This document shows positions 43,470 through 52,421 of a DNA stretch of 64,000 bases, in pieces. The stretch comes from Chryseobacterium viscerum (lineage in GTDB: Bacteria; Bacteroidota; Bacteroidia; Flavobacteriales; Weeksellaceae). A program made the translations under genes and the position numbers. Under the pieces are notes generated by a model. The model ran no database searches and was not told where the DNA came from. It worked only from the letters and a program-made list of their open reading frames with translations. Location of the stretch: positions 2,480,001 to 2,544,000 of the forward strand of contig NZ_JAPDFT010000001.1 in NCBI RefSeq assembly GCF_025949665.1, given 5' to 3'. How positions within the stretch are numbered: the stretch's first letter is position 1; each line of letters starts with the position of its first letter.

Positions 43470-46079
43470 ATGAAGAATAAGACAGAAATTGTCAATATTT
43501 TCACCAGAAAAACTTTAGGACTTACGTTAGTACTTTCAGCGGCGGCGATGGCTTTTGCACAGGAGAAGGCTGGAGTTTCAGGGACTATTGTCAACAAAAA
43601 AAACCAACCGGTTCCTTATGCCTCTGTAACTTTCAGTAATAAAGTGAATAAAGCATTAAGTGATGCTGTACTGACCGATGAAAAGGGACAGTATAAACTT
43701 GAGCTTGTGCCGGGAGATTATGATATCACGGTAGAAGCTATTGATTACAAAAAAAATGTAATCAGTAAAAATATTGCAATAGCAGGTAATATCGGGGCGT
43801 TATCTTTAGAGCCTGAAGCGACTACTACCATTGATGGAAAAACAAAAGAAATCCAGGGTGTTGTGATCACTGCTTCAGCAGCCAAACCTTATAAAGTAGA
43901 GCTTGATAAGAAAACATATGATCCTTCACAGGATATTGTAAGCAAAGGAGGAAGTCTTCAGGATGTATTGACCAATGTTCCTTCAGTTTCTGTAGATACG
44001 GATGGAACGGTTTCTATGAGAGGAAGTACCAATGTAAAGTTTCTGATCAACGGAAAGCCTTCTGCCCTTCTAGGAATAGATGATGGTGCCAATGCTTTAC
44101 AAAGTATCCCGGCAGATCAGATTGAAAGAATTGAAGTGATTACCAACCCTTCTTCTAAATTTGAAGCAAGCGGAACTTCCGGTATTCTGAATATCATCCT
44201 TAAAAAGAACAAAAAAATCGGATTTAACGGTAGTGTTGTAGGGTCTTTAGGATATTTCCCGAGAACATCACTTAACACCAATCTGAGCTGGAGAAAAAAT
44301 AACTGGACCTGGTTTGTAAACGGAGGCGGCGGCTACACGGAAAACAAAACTAAAAATAATTCGGAAACTACTTATCACAATATTACTTTTCCTAAGATCC
44401 TTCCTAATACGCAGCCTAATGATGTTCTTGAGCATCAGCTGCAAAACTCCACCAGCAAAACATATAACAAAAATTATAATGTAAGTGCAGGTTTTGTATA
44501 TGATCTGTCTGACAAAACATCGATCAACGTAACAGGATTGGTGAGAACTTTTGAAGGAGACGGAAATGAACTTCTGCAGACTTATGACAGTTTTCACAGA
44601 TTTTTCAAAGATTCATCAGATCCAAATGGGGTTGCCGGAACATGGCAATTATTAAACCCTTACGGACAAAGAGAATCTAAAACGATATTTAATAACCTTG
44701 CATTCCAGGGAGATATAGGTGTAGATCACAAATTTGATGATAATGGTCAGAATTTATCTGTATCATTAAGTTTACAGAGAAACAGAAGTAACAATAATGC
44801 AGACATTCTTGAAACCAATGACCTGGTTCCGGATATACAGGATATTACCAGAAGACATTCTGTAAGCAAAACGGTTATCGGGAAAGCAGATTACGAATTG
44901 CCAATAGGAGAAAAGTCTAAGATTGAAGCAGGATACAGATTGGATGTAAATGATAATACTTATAATAATTTTGTAAGCAGCACTTCCAATAATCCTTATA
45001 TCCCGAACTATAATAACGATACAGATTACAGAGAGATCTTCAATGCCTTCTATTTACAGTTTAAAAGTAAAATCGGAGAAAAATTTGCTTATCAGCTTGG
45101 TTTGAGGGATGAACTTTCCAATGTAAAGATTAATTACATCAATCAAAACCCTAATGATCCGCAATTAAATAAAACAAAGAACTACAACAATTTATTTCCG
45201 AGTGTATTCTTAAGCTATGATGTATCTAAAAACAATCAGATTTTAGTTAATTATTCCCGTAGAATAGACAGACCAAGATCTTTCTTCATGGTTCCCTTCC
45301 CAAATTACAGCAACAGCCAGAATATTTTTGAAGGAAATATAGATCTTAACCCATCATATGTAGATTCATTTGAAGTAGGATATAATATTACAAGAAAAAA
45401 GTTTACTATTAACCCTACCTTATACTACAGGCACGCTACTGACGATACTAAAATGTTAGTCTACAGACCTGATGAAAATCTGGGCGTATTCTATACAAAA
45501 CCTATCAACCTTGGAAATGACGACCGTTATGGTTTGGATCTTAACTTTACGTACGATCCTTTTGCATGGTTAAAAATAATGGGTAGCTTAGATATGTTCG
45601 GATATAAAACGAAAGGAATTGCTTATTATAATGCTCTTGATAAGAATAAGCAGAAGCAAACCCGCAGTATGGATTTTACCGGAGATGGTTTCTCTACCAG
45701 AGCACGTCTTAACACAACATTTAAACTGGATAAAACATTAAGTGTACAGTTACAGGGATTCTATAGAGGAGCTCAGAAATCTGCCAACCAAAATACTCAG
45801 GATATGTATGCTCTGAACCTTGGTGCTTCCAAAACGATCTGGAAAGGAGACGGAACAATTTCCTTCAATATTCAGGATATCTTCAATACGAGAAGCAGAG
45901 AAGTATTAAGTTTCAATGAGGATTATACACGAAGAAACTATATGCAGTGGCAGCCAAGACAGTTTTCTATTTCTTTAACCTATAGATTTAAGCAGGGTGA
46001 AAAAATAGATCAGCCTAAAAAGAAAAAGGATATCAATTCCAATGCTGCCGGAGACGACCAGCAAGGCGGTCCGATGTAA
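43470..46079 (+). CDS. Outer-membrane beta-barrel receptor (TonB-dependent receptor-like)
   Basis: This 869-residue protein has a signal peptide ending MAFAQE (about residue 32). It continues with a CarboxypepD_reg-like domain (VSGTIVNKKNQPVPYASVTF) at about 36-115. A plug follows (LQDVLTNVPSVSVDTDG, QIERIEVITNPSSKFEASG), then a long barrel of the OMP_b-brl_3 type to the C-terminus. A hydrophilic tail rich in Lys/Asp/Gly follows the last strand. It probably imports an iron chelate, cofactor or peptide, but the ligand is unknown. No SusD partner is nearby, so it is not a SusCD pair. Confidence 0.88.
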   Translation: MKNKTEIVNIFTRKTLGLTLVLSAAAMAFAQEKAGVSGTIVNKKNQPVPYASVTFSNKVNKALSDAVLTDEKGQYKLELVPGDYDITVEAIDYKKNVISKNIAIAGNIGALSLEPEATTTIDGKTKEIQGVVITASAAKPYKVELDKKTYDPSQDIVSKGGSLQDVLTNVPSVSVDTDGTVSMRGSTNVKFLINGKPSALLGIDDGANALQSIPADQIERIEVITNPSSKFEASGTSGILNIILKKNKKIGFNGSVVGSLGYFPRTSLNTNLSWRKNNWTWFVNGGGGYTENKTKNNSETTYHNITFPKILPNTQPNDVLEHQLQNSTSKTYNKNYNVSAGFVYDLSDKTSINVTGLVRTFEGDGNELLQTYDSFHRFFKDSSDPNGVAGTWQLLNPYGQRESKTIFNNLAFQGDIGVDHKFDDNGQNLSVSLSLQRNRSNNNADILETNDLVPDIQDITRRHSVSKTVIGKADYELPIGEKSKIEAGYRLDVNDNTYNNFVSSTSNNPYIPNYNNDTDYREIFNAFYLQFKSKIGEKFAYQLGLRDELSNVKINYINQNPNDPQLNKTKNYNNLFPSVFLSYDVSKNNQILVNYSRRIDRPRSFFMVPFPNYSNSQNIFEGNIDLNPSYVDSFEVGYNITRKKFTINPTLYYRHATDDTKMLVYRPDENLGVFYTKPINLGNDDRYGLDLNFTYDPFAWLKIMGSLDMFGYKTKGIAYYNALDKNKQKQTRSMDFTGDGFSTRARLNTTFKLDKTLSVQLQGFYRGAQKSANQNTQDMYALNLGASKTIWKGDGTISFNIQDIFNTRSREVLSFNEDYTRRNYMQWQPRQFSISLTYRFKQGEKIDQPKKKKDINSNAAGDDQQGGPM

Positions 46080-46086
46080 TACAACA

Positions 46087-46116
46087 AAAATCCCGGAAAG
46101 TACTTTTCGGGATTTT
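46087..46116 (+). terminator. Terminator of the receptor gene
   Basis: The stem AAAATCCCGGAAAG / CTTTTCGGGATTTT has one G-U pair and a 2-base loop, and is followed by T residues. It begins 8 bases after the stop. Confidence 0.9.
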
Positions 46117-46194
46117 TTATTAATGTTTTTTCTTTGGTATTGATATGTAAAATCGTAATCCATAAAATCATATCTTCATTGCTAAAAATAAGCG

Positions 46195-47187
46195 ATGAAA
46201 CCAATTCAAAGAATCCAGTTAATCCTACTCTTTTTTCCCATCTTTACATGGGCACAGACTCCTGACAAACAAAAATTAAAAGAATACATTATTCCGGATA
46301 AAGGAGATACAATCCGTTTTTATATCCATACATCAGATACTTTACCTAAGGAAAAAGTTTTTCTTTATCTGCAGGGCAGCGGTGATTTACCCATCGTCAA
46401 TGGTGATGATACAGAACCTTGCTGTTTTAATAATTATCCAAAAAAATTAATGGCGGAGTTTCCAAAAGACTATGCATTTGTTTATATACAAAAAGTCGGA
46501 CTTCCTTATTACACAAAAACTTTAAATAATTACACACCCTCCCCAGCATTCACACTTAGAAATAATGTACTGGACAGAGCTGAAGTAGCCAATAAAGTGA
46601 TTAATTTCATAAAGAAAAGAATCTACCCCAATGCAAAAGCAATTGCTGTACTCGGGCACTCGGAAGGCAGTGACGTGGTAGCAAAGCTGGCTACTCTCAA
46701 CAAAAACATCACCCACATTTGTTTTTCAGCAGGGAATGCAACCTCTCAGATATTTAACGATATACTCTTTATCAGAAGACAAATGCAGGAATCGAAACTA
46801 AGTGCCAGCCAGGCTCAGGATAAAATTGACGAATTGATGAGGGGATACAAACAGGTTTATCAAAATCCAGATTCTGTAAAAGACTATTTCAACGGCGACA
46901 CTTACAAATGGAATACTGCTATCAACGAACCTCCAATAGAAAATCTATTAAAGTTAAAAATCCCGGTTTTAGTCACCATTGGAAGTCATGATGATAAGGT
47001 TCCGGTAGAAACGAGTGATTTAATTACCGCAGAATTCATCCGTCACAGAAAAACAAATCTGAAAAGCAAAGTTTATCTGAACTGCAATCATAATTTTGAA
47101 GAAATAAAAGAAGACGGAACCCAAATAAGCCATTGGAAAGAAATGTTTTTTGACTTTCTAAACCTTGTTGACAAAGATTTTAAATAG
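46195..47187 (+). CDS. Secreted alpha/beta hydrolase
   Basis: This 330-residue protein has a signal peptide (to about residue 21, PIFTWAQT). The fold is alpha/beta hydrolase: nucleophile serine in the elbow GHSEGSD, acid in IGSHDDKVPVE and histidine in LNCNHNFEE, all in order. It is likely a periplasmic or surface esterase or peptidase-like enzyme of the dienelactone-hydrolase/BAAT type. The substrate is unknown. It is flanked by terminators and so is transcribed alone. Confidence 0.82.
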   Translation: MKPIQRIQLILLFFPIFTWAQTPDKQKLKEYIIPDKGDTIRFYIHTSDTLPKEKVFLYLQGSGDLPIVNGDDTEPCCFNNYPKKLMAEFPKDYAFVYIQKVGLPYYTKTLNNYTPSPAFTLRNNVLDRAEVANKVINFIKKRIYPNAKAIAVLGHSEGSDVVAKLATLNKNITHICFSAGNATSQIFNDILFIRRQMQESKLSASQAQDKIDELMRGYKQVYQNPDSVKDYFNGDTYKWNTAINEPPIENLLKLKIPVLVTIGSHDDKVPVETSDLITAEFIRHRKTNLKSKVYLNCNHNFEEIKEDGTQISHWKEMFFDFLNLVDKDFK

Positions 47188-47234
47188 AAAATATAGTTAA
47201 AAAAAGTAATTTCCGGCGGCTTCCGGTAAAATTA

Positions 47235-47261
47235 AAAAACAGCTGTAAAGCTCTTGTTTAC
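47235..47261. terminator. Terminator between convergent hydrolase and cytidylyltransferase genes
   Basis: The stem ACAGCTGTAAA / TTTACAACTGT has one mismatch. It is flanked by A-run and T-run, so it can act in both directions. Confidence 0.8.
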
Positions 47262-47305
47262 AACTGTTTTTTATTTATAATCTTTGATATACTTTGCCTG
47301 GAAAT

Positions 47306-47758
47306 TTATTTTACAGGCTCAGCTTTTGAATCTTTTTCTTTTTCAGCTTCATAGATTCTTCTTCTCAGATCACTGGTGGAAAACCTATGGTCTCTTTTGT
47401 TGTAAAAGATCTCAATTCCTTTTTCTTCACAGTATTTCTTCCCTGTAAAGTCTTTGTCCATATAATCATCCCCAATGATCCTTACATCAATCACAAATGA
47501 TTTTAAAATATCCAGCAGATCTTCTTCCGTATAATAAGGAATGATCTCATCCACAGCATTTACTGCTTTCAGCTGAATATACCTTTCAACGATAGTCTGG
47601 CTTGGCTTATTCTTGTTGGGACGATCGTGGGAAGGATCAATCTGTAGCCCAACGATTAAATAGTCACATACCGTTTTAGCTTCTTCAAGCATTTTGATAT
47701 GCCCAGCGTGTAATAAGTCAAAGGAGGAAAATGTAATCCCTATTCTCTGTGTCTTCAT
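47306..47758 (-). CDS. Cytidylyltransferase-family protein (TagD/RfaE-C-like)
   Basis: This 150-residue nucleotidyltransferase has the HxGH motif (H17-A-G-H20) after GITFSSFDLL and a later RIIGDDYMDKDFTGK block. It resembles glycerol-3-phosphate cytidylyltransferases and heptose-1-phosphate adenylyltransferases. The C-terminal tail (about 20 residues) is Lys/Glu-rich. Neighbouring galE and a DegT aminotransferase suggest that it activates a sugar or polyol phosphate for surface polysaccharide. The true substrate is uncertain. Confidence 0.8.
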   Translation of the reverse strand: MKTQRIGITFSSFDLLHAGHIKMLEEAKTVCDYLIVGLQIDPSHDRPNKNKPSQTIVERYIQLKAVNAVDEIIPYYTEEDLLDILKSFVIDVRIIGDDYMDKDFTGKKYCEEKGIEIFYNKRDHRFSTSDLRRRIYEAEKEKDSKAEPVK

Positions 47759-47911
47759 ATTAATTTTGAATTAAAAACTTCACTGAAATAAATGTTCTTT
47801 TAAATAAGGATAAAAGACAGAAGATTCAGGAAGACGTTTTGTAATTTGTTTATATAATTCGTTCTTTAATTATTCTTTCATATGGTCAGGAAAAATTCAC
47901 AACCATTGAAA

Positions 47912-48934
47912 CTATACGTTTCTTGTATTCAGATATTTCTGCCATTCCCAAACCGTTCTTAAAGATTCTTCCAGAGACGTTTCAGACTTCCAGTTGAGTT
48001 CTTTTTCAGCCTTTTCAGCGTTGGCATACGCAATAGTGATATCCCCTTCTCTTCTGGCGCAAATCTGATAAGGTACTTCTACATTATTAGCCTTTTCAAA
48101 TGCTTTCACCACTTCCAGTACAGATGAACCTTTTCCTGTTCCCAGGTTATAGGTATCAATCACAGCTTCAGCCGAAGAGTCTTCCATCAGTTTCTTTAAT
48201 GCTGCAACGTGTGCTTTTGCCAGGTCAACAACATAAATATAATCACGAACGGCTGTTCCGTCCTCTGTAGCATAATCATCTCCCCAGACATTCAGTTTCT
48301 CACGTACTCCTGAAGCTGTCTGCATCACATAAGGTACCAGGTTATTAGGAATTCCTATTGGTAGTTCTCCAAGTTTTGCAGAAGGATGTGCTCCAATCGG
48401 GTTAAAATATCTTAATAACGAAATTTTACGTTGATAGGCATTTGCAAAATCAATCAGGATCTGTTCTCCCATTTGTTTTGTCTTCCCATACACACTTTCA
48501 GGTACTTTCAGAGGGGTATTTTCATCAATCGGCATTACATCTGCCTGTCCGTATACTGTGCAGGATGAACTGAAAATAAAGTTAGAGATTTCTCTTGTCT
48601 TAAATTCCTGAAGAATATTGATTAATGAGAACAAATTATTCTCGTAATAGTCCACAGGTTTTATCTGGCTCTCTCCTACCGCTTTAGAAGCAGCAAAATT
48701 GATACAGCCATCAATCTGATGAGCATCAAAAACCTGAGTAAGAAGTTCTTTCCTTCTTAGATCAAAAGGATAAAAAGCCGGCTTTTTACCTGTAATTTCT
48801 TCTATATTTTTTAAAATAAATCTTTCCGTATTGGACAAATCATCTACAATAACTACTTCAAAGCCGCTATTGATAAGTTCTACCACCGTATGAGAACCAA
48901 TATATCCAAGTCCTCCCGTAACAAGTATTGCCAT
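47912..48934 (-). CDS. galE: UDP-glucose 4-epimerase
   Basis: GalE interconverts UDP-glucose and UDP-galactose with bound NAD. The Rossmann motif GGLGYIGSHT is at residues 6-15, SSSCTVYG precedes the catalytic YGKTK, and RYFNPIGAHPS closes the substrate site. The length of 340 residues is typical. It is 9 bases downstream of a small membrane-protein gene and lies in a leftward surface-sugar group. Close relatives may act on N-acetylated sugars, so substrate breadth is open. Confidence 0.93.
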   Translation of the reverse strand: MAILVTGGLGYIGSHTVVELINSGFEVVIVDDLSNTERFILKNIEEITGKKPAFYPFDLRRKELLTQVFDAHQIDGCINFAASKAVGESQIKPVDYYENNLFSLINILQEFKTREISNFIFSSSCTVYGQADVMPIDENTPLKVPESVYGKTKQMGEQILIDFANAYQRKISLLRYFNPIGAHPSAKLGELPIGIPNNLVPYVMQTASGVREKLNVWGDDYATEDGTAVRDYIYVVDLAKAHVAALKKLMEDSSAEAVIDTYNLGTGKGSSVLEVVKAFEKANNVEVPYQICARREGDITIAYANAEKAEKELNWKSETSLEESLRTVWEWQKYLNTRNV

Positions 48935-48943
48935 TTTTATTTT

Positions 48944-49387
48944 TTAATCTTCGTGTTTTCCTATATTTTCTATTTCGCTTTTTGCCGGATTATGTTTTAA
49001 ATAATTAATTAAAATTGCGGGTCCGATAACCAATACTGCTATTGTTACTAAAAGTGAATAAATAGACTTTGCTGAAGTCTCTCCCAACTTAGCATAAAAA
49101 GTAACCAACCCTGCAATCATTATTAAAAACATAGAGATATTAAGATACAAGAACATTCTTTTTGATTCTTTAAAAATACTTATAAAGGTCATAATTAATA
49201 ATGTAAATATTATAAATGTTAATGAATAATAGGGTATTTCAAATCCAGTATATTCATCTTTTACTCTGTATCCTTTAAGCAGAATATTAATAACTACTGC
49301 TCCATAATAAATAATCCAAACAAGAACGAAAATAATTGTAAAAAAATAAGCGAACTTATGCTTTAATATTCTTTCTTCGTGAAGCAT
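48944..49387 (-). CDS. Four-TM membrane protein of unknown function
   Basis: This 147-residue protein has about four TM helices (roughly 14-35, 51-70, 77-99, 108-128) and a charged C-terminus. It is tightly packed between the DegT aminotransferase (2-base gap) and galE (9-base gap), so it belongs to the same operon. It has no recognised domain. A role in export or assembly of a sugar product is possible but unsupported by motif. Confidence 0.7.
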   Translation of the reverse strand: MLHEERILKHKFAYFFTIIFVLVWIIYYGAVVINILLKGYRVKDEYTGFEIPYYSLTFIIFTLLIMTFISIFKESKRMFLYLNISMFLIMIAGLVTFYAKLGETSAKSIYSLLVTIAVLVIGPAILINYLKHNPAKSEIENIGKHED

Positions 49388-49389
49388 AT

Positions 49390-50514
49390 CTATTTCATAA
49401 ACTCAAGAACAGCATCCGTAATATACTTCAGTTGCTCTTCGTCTAATTCTGTATGCATTGGTAAAGAAATTACCTGATCCAACAGCTTATCTGTATTCAC
49501 AAAGTCTGCATCATTACTTTCCTGGAAGTACGCTTTCTGCTTTCTTAGTGCTACCGGGTAATAGATCATTGCCGGGATTTCTTTTTCCGTTAAAAACTTC
49601 TGAAGTTCGTTACGTTTTCCGTTCAGAATTCTTAAAGTATACTGGTGGAATACGTGGGTAGAATTTTCAGCTCTTTTTGGAGTCAGAATATTTGGATTTC
49701 CTTCAAATGCTTCATCGTAAAAATCAGCTGCTCTTTTTCTTGCTTCGTTGTAAGAATCAAGGTGAGGAAGTTTTTTTCTTAAAACTGCAGCCTGAATACT
49801 ATCCAGACGGGAGTTTACTCCTACCTCATCATGGTAATATCTTTCGTACATTCCATGGTTTACAATTCCTCTCAAACGGTGTGCTAATTCATCGTTATTG
49901 GTAAAAATAGCCCCACCATCTCCGTAGCATCCAAGGTTTTTTGAAGGGAAGAAAGAAGTTGTTCCTACTGTAGACATTGTTCCTGCCTGTTTTACAGTTC
50001 CGTCAGAGAATGTATATTCTGAACCGATTGCCTGAGCGTTGTCTTCAATAACATATAGATTGTGCTCTTCAGCAATTTTCAAAATTTCTTCCATATTGGC
50101 ACACTGTCCGAAAATATGTACCGGAATGATCGCTTTTGTTCTCGGCGTAATGGCTTTTTTAATCTGTTCTGTAGAAATAGTAAATGTATCATAATCTACA
50201 TCTACCAATACAGATTTTAGCTTAAGCAGGTGAATTACTTCTACCGTTGCCGCAAAAGTAAAATCAGCTGTGATGATCTCATCTCCTTCTTTCAGATCCA
50301 AAGCCATTAAGGCAATCTGTAATGCATCTGTACCATTGGCACATGGAATCACATGTTTTACTTCTAAATAAGACTCCAATTCATTCTGGAAAGACTTTAC
50401 TTCAGGTCCGTTAATAAACGCTGCAGAGTCCATTACATTCAAAACGGCATTGTCTACATCATTCTTTATTTTGTAATACTGACTTTGCAAGTCAACCATC
50501 TGAATTTTTTTCAT
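49390..50514 (-). CDS. DegT/DnrJ/EryC1/StrS-family sugar aminotransferase
   Basis: This PLP enzyme of 374 residues has DALQIALMALDLKEGDEII near the front, the cofactor-facing EDNAQAIG and the Schiff-base lysine in FFPSKNLGCYGDGG. It transfers an amino group to a keto-sugar nucleotide, in synthesis of amino-deoxy sugars for O-antigen or glycoprotein glycans. It is the first gene of the leftward group with the four-TM protein, galE and the cytidylyltransferase. No dehydratase supplying its keto-sugar is in the window. Confidence 0.9.
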   Translation of the reverse strand: MKKIQMVDLQSQYYKIKNDVDNAVLNVMDSAAFINGPEVKSFQNELESYLEVKHVIPCANGTDALQIALMALDLKEGDEIITADFTFAATVEVIHLLKLKSVLVDVDYDTFTISTEQIKKAITPRTKAIIPVHIFGQCANMEEILKIAEEHNLYVIEDNAQAIGSEYTFSDGTVKQAGTMSTVGTTSFFPSKNLGCYGDGGAIFTNNDELAHRLRGIVNHGMYERYYHDEVGVNSRLDSIQAAVLRKKLPHLDSYNEARKRAADFYDEAFEGNPNILTPKRAENSTHVFHQYTLRILNGKRNELQKFLTEKEIPAMIYYPVALRKQKAYFQESNDADFVNTDKLLDQVISLPMHTELDEEQLKYITDAVLEFMK

Positions 50515-50602
50515 ATAACAAATATTTCTGTAAAAATAAGGAATTTAATATCCTATCAAAAATTTTATTGATTTTGTTTTTATCTTTATACAAAATAATC
50601 TT

Positions 50603-52204
50603 ATGAAAAAACTTTTACTCTTTTGTTTCCTAACGGGTTATCTTAATGTATCCGCCCAAACAGAACTTGTGTTTGTTTTCTTTACGGATAAGCCCAATAA
50701 AGCTGCGTTTTATGCAAATCCGCTTTCTGAACTCAGCCAGAAATCACTCAACAGGCGTACAGCGTTGGGAATTCCTCTCAACGATCAGGATGCCCCTATT
50801 GAACAGTCTTATCTTCAGAATCTTCAAAATTTAGGATTTACCGTTACAGATTATTCAAAATGGCTTAACGGAGCTGCCGTGAATGCTACTCCTGCTCAAA
50901 AAACACTGCTGCAGGCTCAGTCTTTTGTTTTATCCGTTGAAAGTTTTGCAAGAAACAGTTCAACTACTGTAAAAACATTACCTGTAAAATGGAAAGACGA
51001 GGCCAATGTCAATAAAACACTCACCACCTTTAATTACGGTTCTGGTGCCGGCCAAATTGATCAGGTCAATATCCGCCCGCTTCACCTGGCAGGTTATACC
51101 GGAACAGGGATTTCCATAGCAGTCATTGATGCCGGATTCCCAACGGTGAATACGGGAACTGCTTTTTCAAGATTATGGAACGGTAACCATATCAAAGCAG
51201 CCTATGATTTTGTTACCAAAACCGGAGATATTTATAATACAGCACTCAGTCCTCATGGTTCTGTTGTTTTAGGAGCTATTGGCGGGTATCTGGAAAACAT
51301 ATTTGTTGGCGCTGCTCCCGATGCCGATTTCTATCTCTACCGAAGTGAAAATGCCAATGTAGAAGTTCCTGAAGAAGAACTATACTGGATTGAAGCTGCT
51401 GAGGAAGCAGACAGAAAAGGGGTGGAAATCATAACCTCATCACTGGGATATAATGTTTTTGATGAGAGCCGTTACAATTATACGTATGCAAATATGAACG
51501 GAAGTACTTCTTTCATCGCCCGGGGAGCAGGTATTGCTGCTGAAAAAGGAATTTTTGTTCTTGCTGCTGCCGGAAATTCCGGACTTCAGCCATGGCATTA
51601 TCTGATGACACCGTCTGACAATGCTAAAGTATTTTCTATCGGATCTGTAGATTCGGCCGGAAATGCATCCGGATTTTCTTCTTTCGGGCCAAACTCACTT
51701 GGAGTGGTAAAACCTGACGGAAGTACTCAGGGAACCGCTACAATCACAGTGTATGATAATGCTACTACAGTTGTGAACGGGACATCTATTGCCACTCCTA
51801 TTGCTGCCGGTGGTGTGGCATGTCTTATTCAGGCATTTCCAACGATGAACAGGGAACAGATGAGAACAAAGCTAAGACAAACTGCTTCACTTTATCCTGC
51901 CCATTCAGATCAGACAGGATATGGTATTCTTAATTTCGGAAGTTTGTATAATCTCGTTCTGAATACATCTGAAATAGTAAAAAAAGAACAATTTTCTATA
52001 TTCCCAAATCCTGTTAAAAACATCCTGAATATAGCATCAGAGCAGGAAGTTCTGTCTTTGGAAATTTATGATAACCTTGGAAGACTAATCAGAAAAAGTG
52101 ACCATCAGAAATCTATAAAAGTGGAGGATTTTGCAAAAGGAACTTATTATCTGAAAATTCAGATGAAGGACAAAGTTTACTATGAGAAATTCTTAAAGGA
52201 ATAA
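50603..52204 (+). CDS. Secreted subtilisin-family (S8) protease with T9SS sorting domain
   Basis: This 533-residue protein has a signal peptide (to about residue 18, LNVSAQTE) and a propeptide to about 160. An S8 catalytic domain follows with D176 (IAVIDAGF), H218 (SPHGSVVLGAIGG) and S395 (NGTSIATPIAAGG). FVLAAAGNSG provides the oxyanion Asn. The C-terminal ~75 residues (FSIFPNPVKNILNIAS to the end) are a type A T9SS sorting domain. It should be a surface or secreted peptidase. The histidine region reads HGS rather than HGTH, a known variant. Confidence 0.92.
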   Translation: MKKLLLFCFLTGYLNVSAQTELVFVFFTDKPNKAAFYANPLSELSQKSLNRRTALGIPLNDQDAPIEQSYLQNLQNLGFTVTDYSKWLNGAAVNATPAQKTLLQAQSFVLSVESFARNSSTTVKTLPVKWKDEANVNKTLTTFNYGSGAGQIDQVNIRPLHLAGYTGTGISIAVIDAGFPTVNTGTAFSRLWNGNHIKAAYDFVTKTGDIYNTALSPHGSVVLGAIGGYLENIFVGAAPDADFYLYRSENANVEVPEEELYWIEAAEEADRKGVEIITSSLGYNVFDESRYNYTYANMNGSTSFIARGAGIAAEKGIFVLAAAGNSGLQPWHYLMTPSDNAKVFSIGSVDSAGNASGFSSFGPNSLGVVKPDGSTQGTATITVYDNATTVVNGTSIATPIAAGGVACLIQAFPTMNREQMRTKLRQTASLYPAHSDQTGYGILNFGSLYNLVLNTSEIVKKEQFSIFPNPVKNILNIASEQEVLSLEIYDNLGRLIRKSDHQKSIKVEDFAKGTYYLKIQMKDKVYYEKFLKE

Positions 52205-52421
52205 TTTTTTTGTCTCTCGCAAATTACCTAGATTGAGCAGATTTATTACAACATAAACATCTGTGTGATCTGCGTAATCTGCGGGAGATATTCTTCTAAC
52301 ACAGCATACAATATGTTTTGGCTAAAGCCGATGGATTGGTTTAATAAAAAAAGAATGGGCTAAAGCCCATTCCTATTGATATATTGCTGTGCAATTTGTA
52401 CAAAAAATGATATAAAATGGC
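52205..52421. other. Intergenic region with flavobacterial repeat text and a hairpin
   Basis: The left part contains TGTGTGATCTGCGTAATCTG and TGCGGGAGA. The right part has GGCTAAAGCC twice, at 52319 and, within the terminator stem, at 52358. It separates the convergent protease and ppc genes and holds no frame of note. Confidence 0.6.
52353..52372. terminator. Terminator between convergent protease and ppc genes
   Basis: A perfect 9-bp stem (GAATGGGCT / AGCCCATTC) with a 2-base loop has an A-run on its left, so it fits best as the terminator of ppc on the minus strand. Confidence 0.7.
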
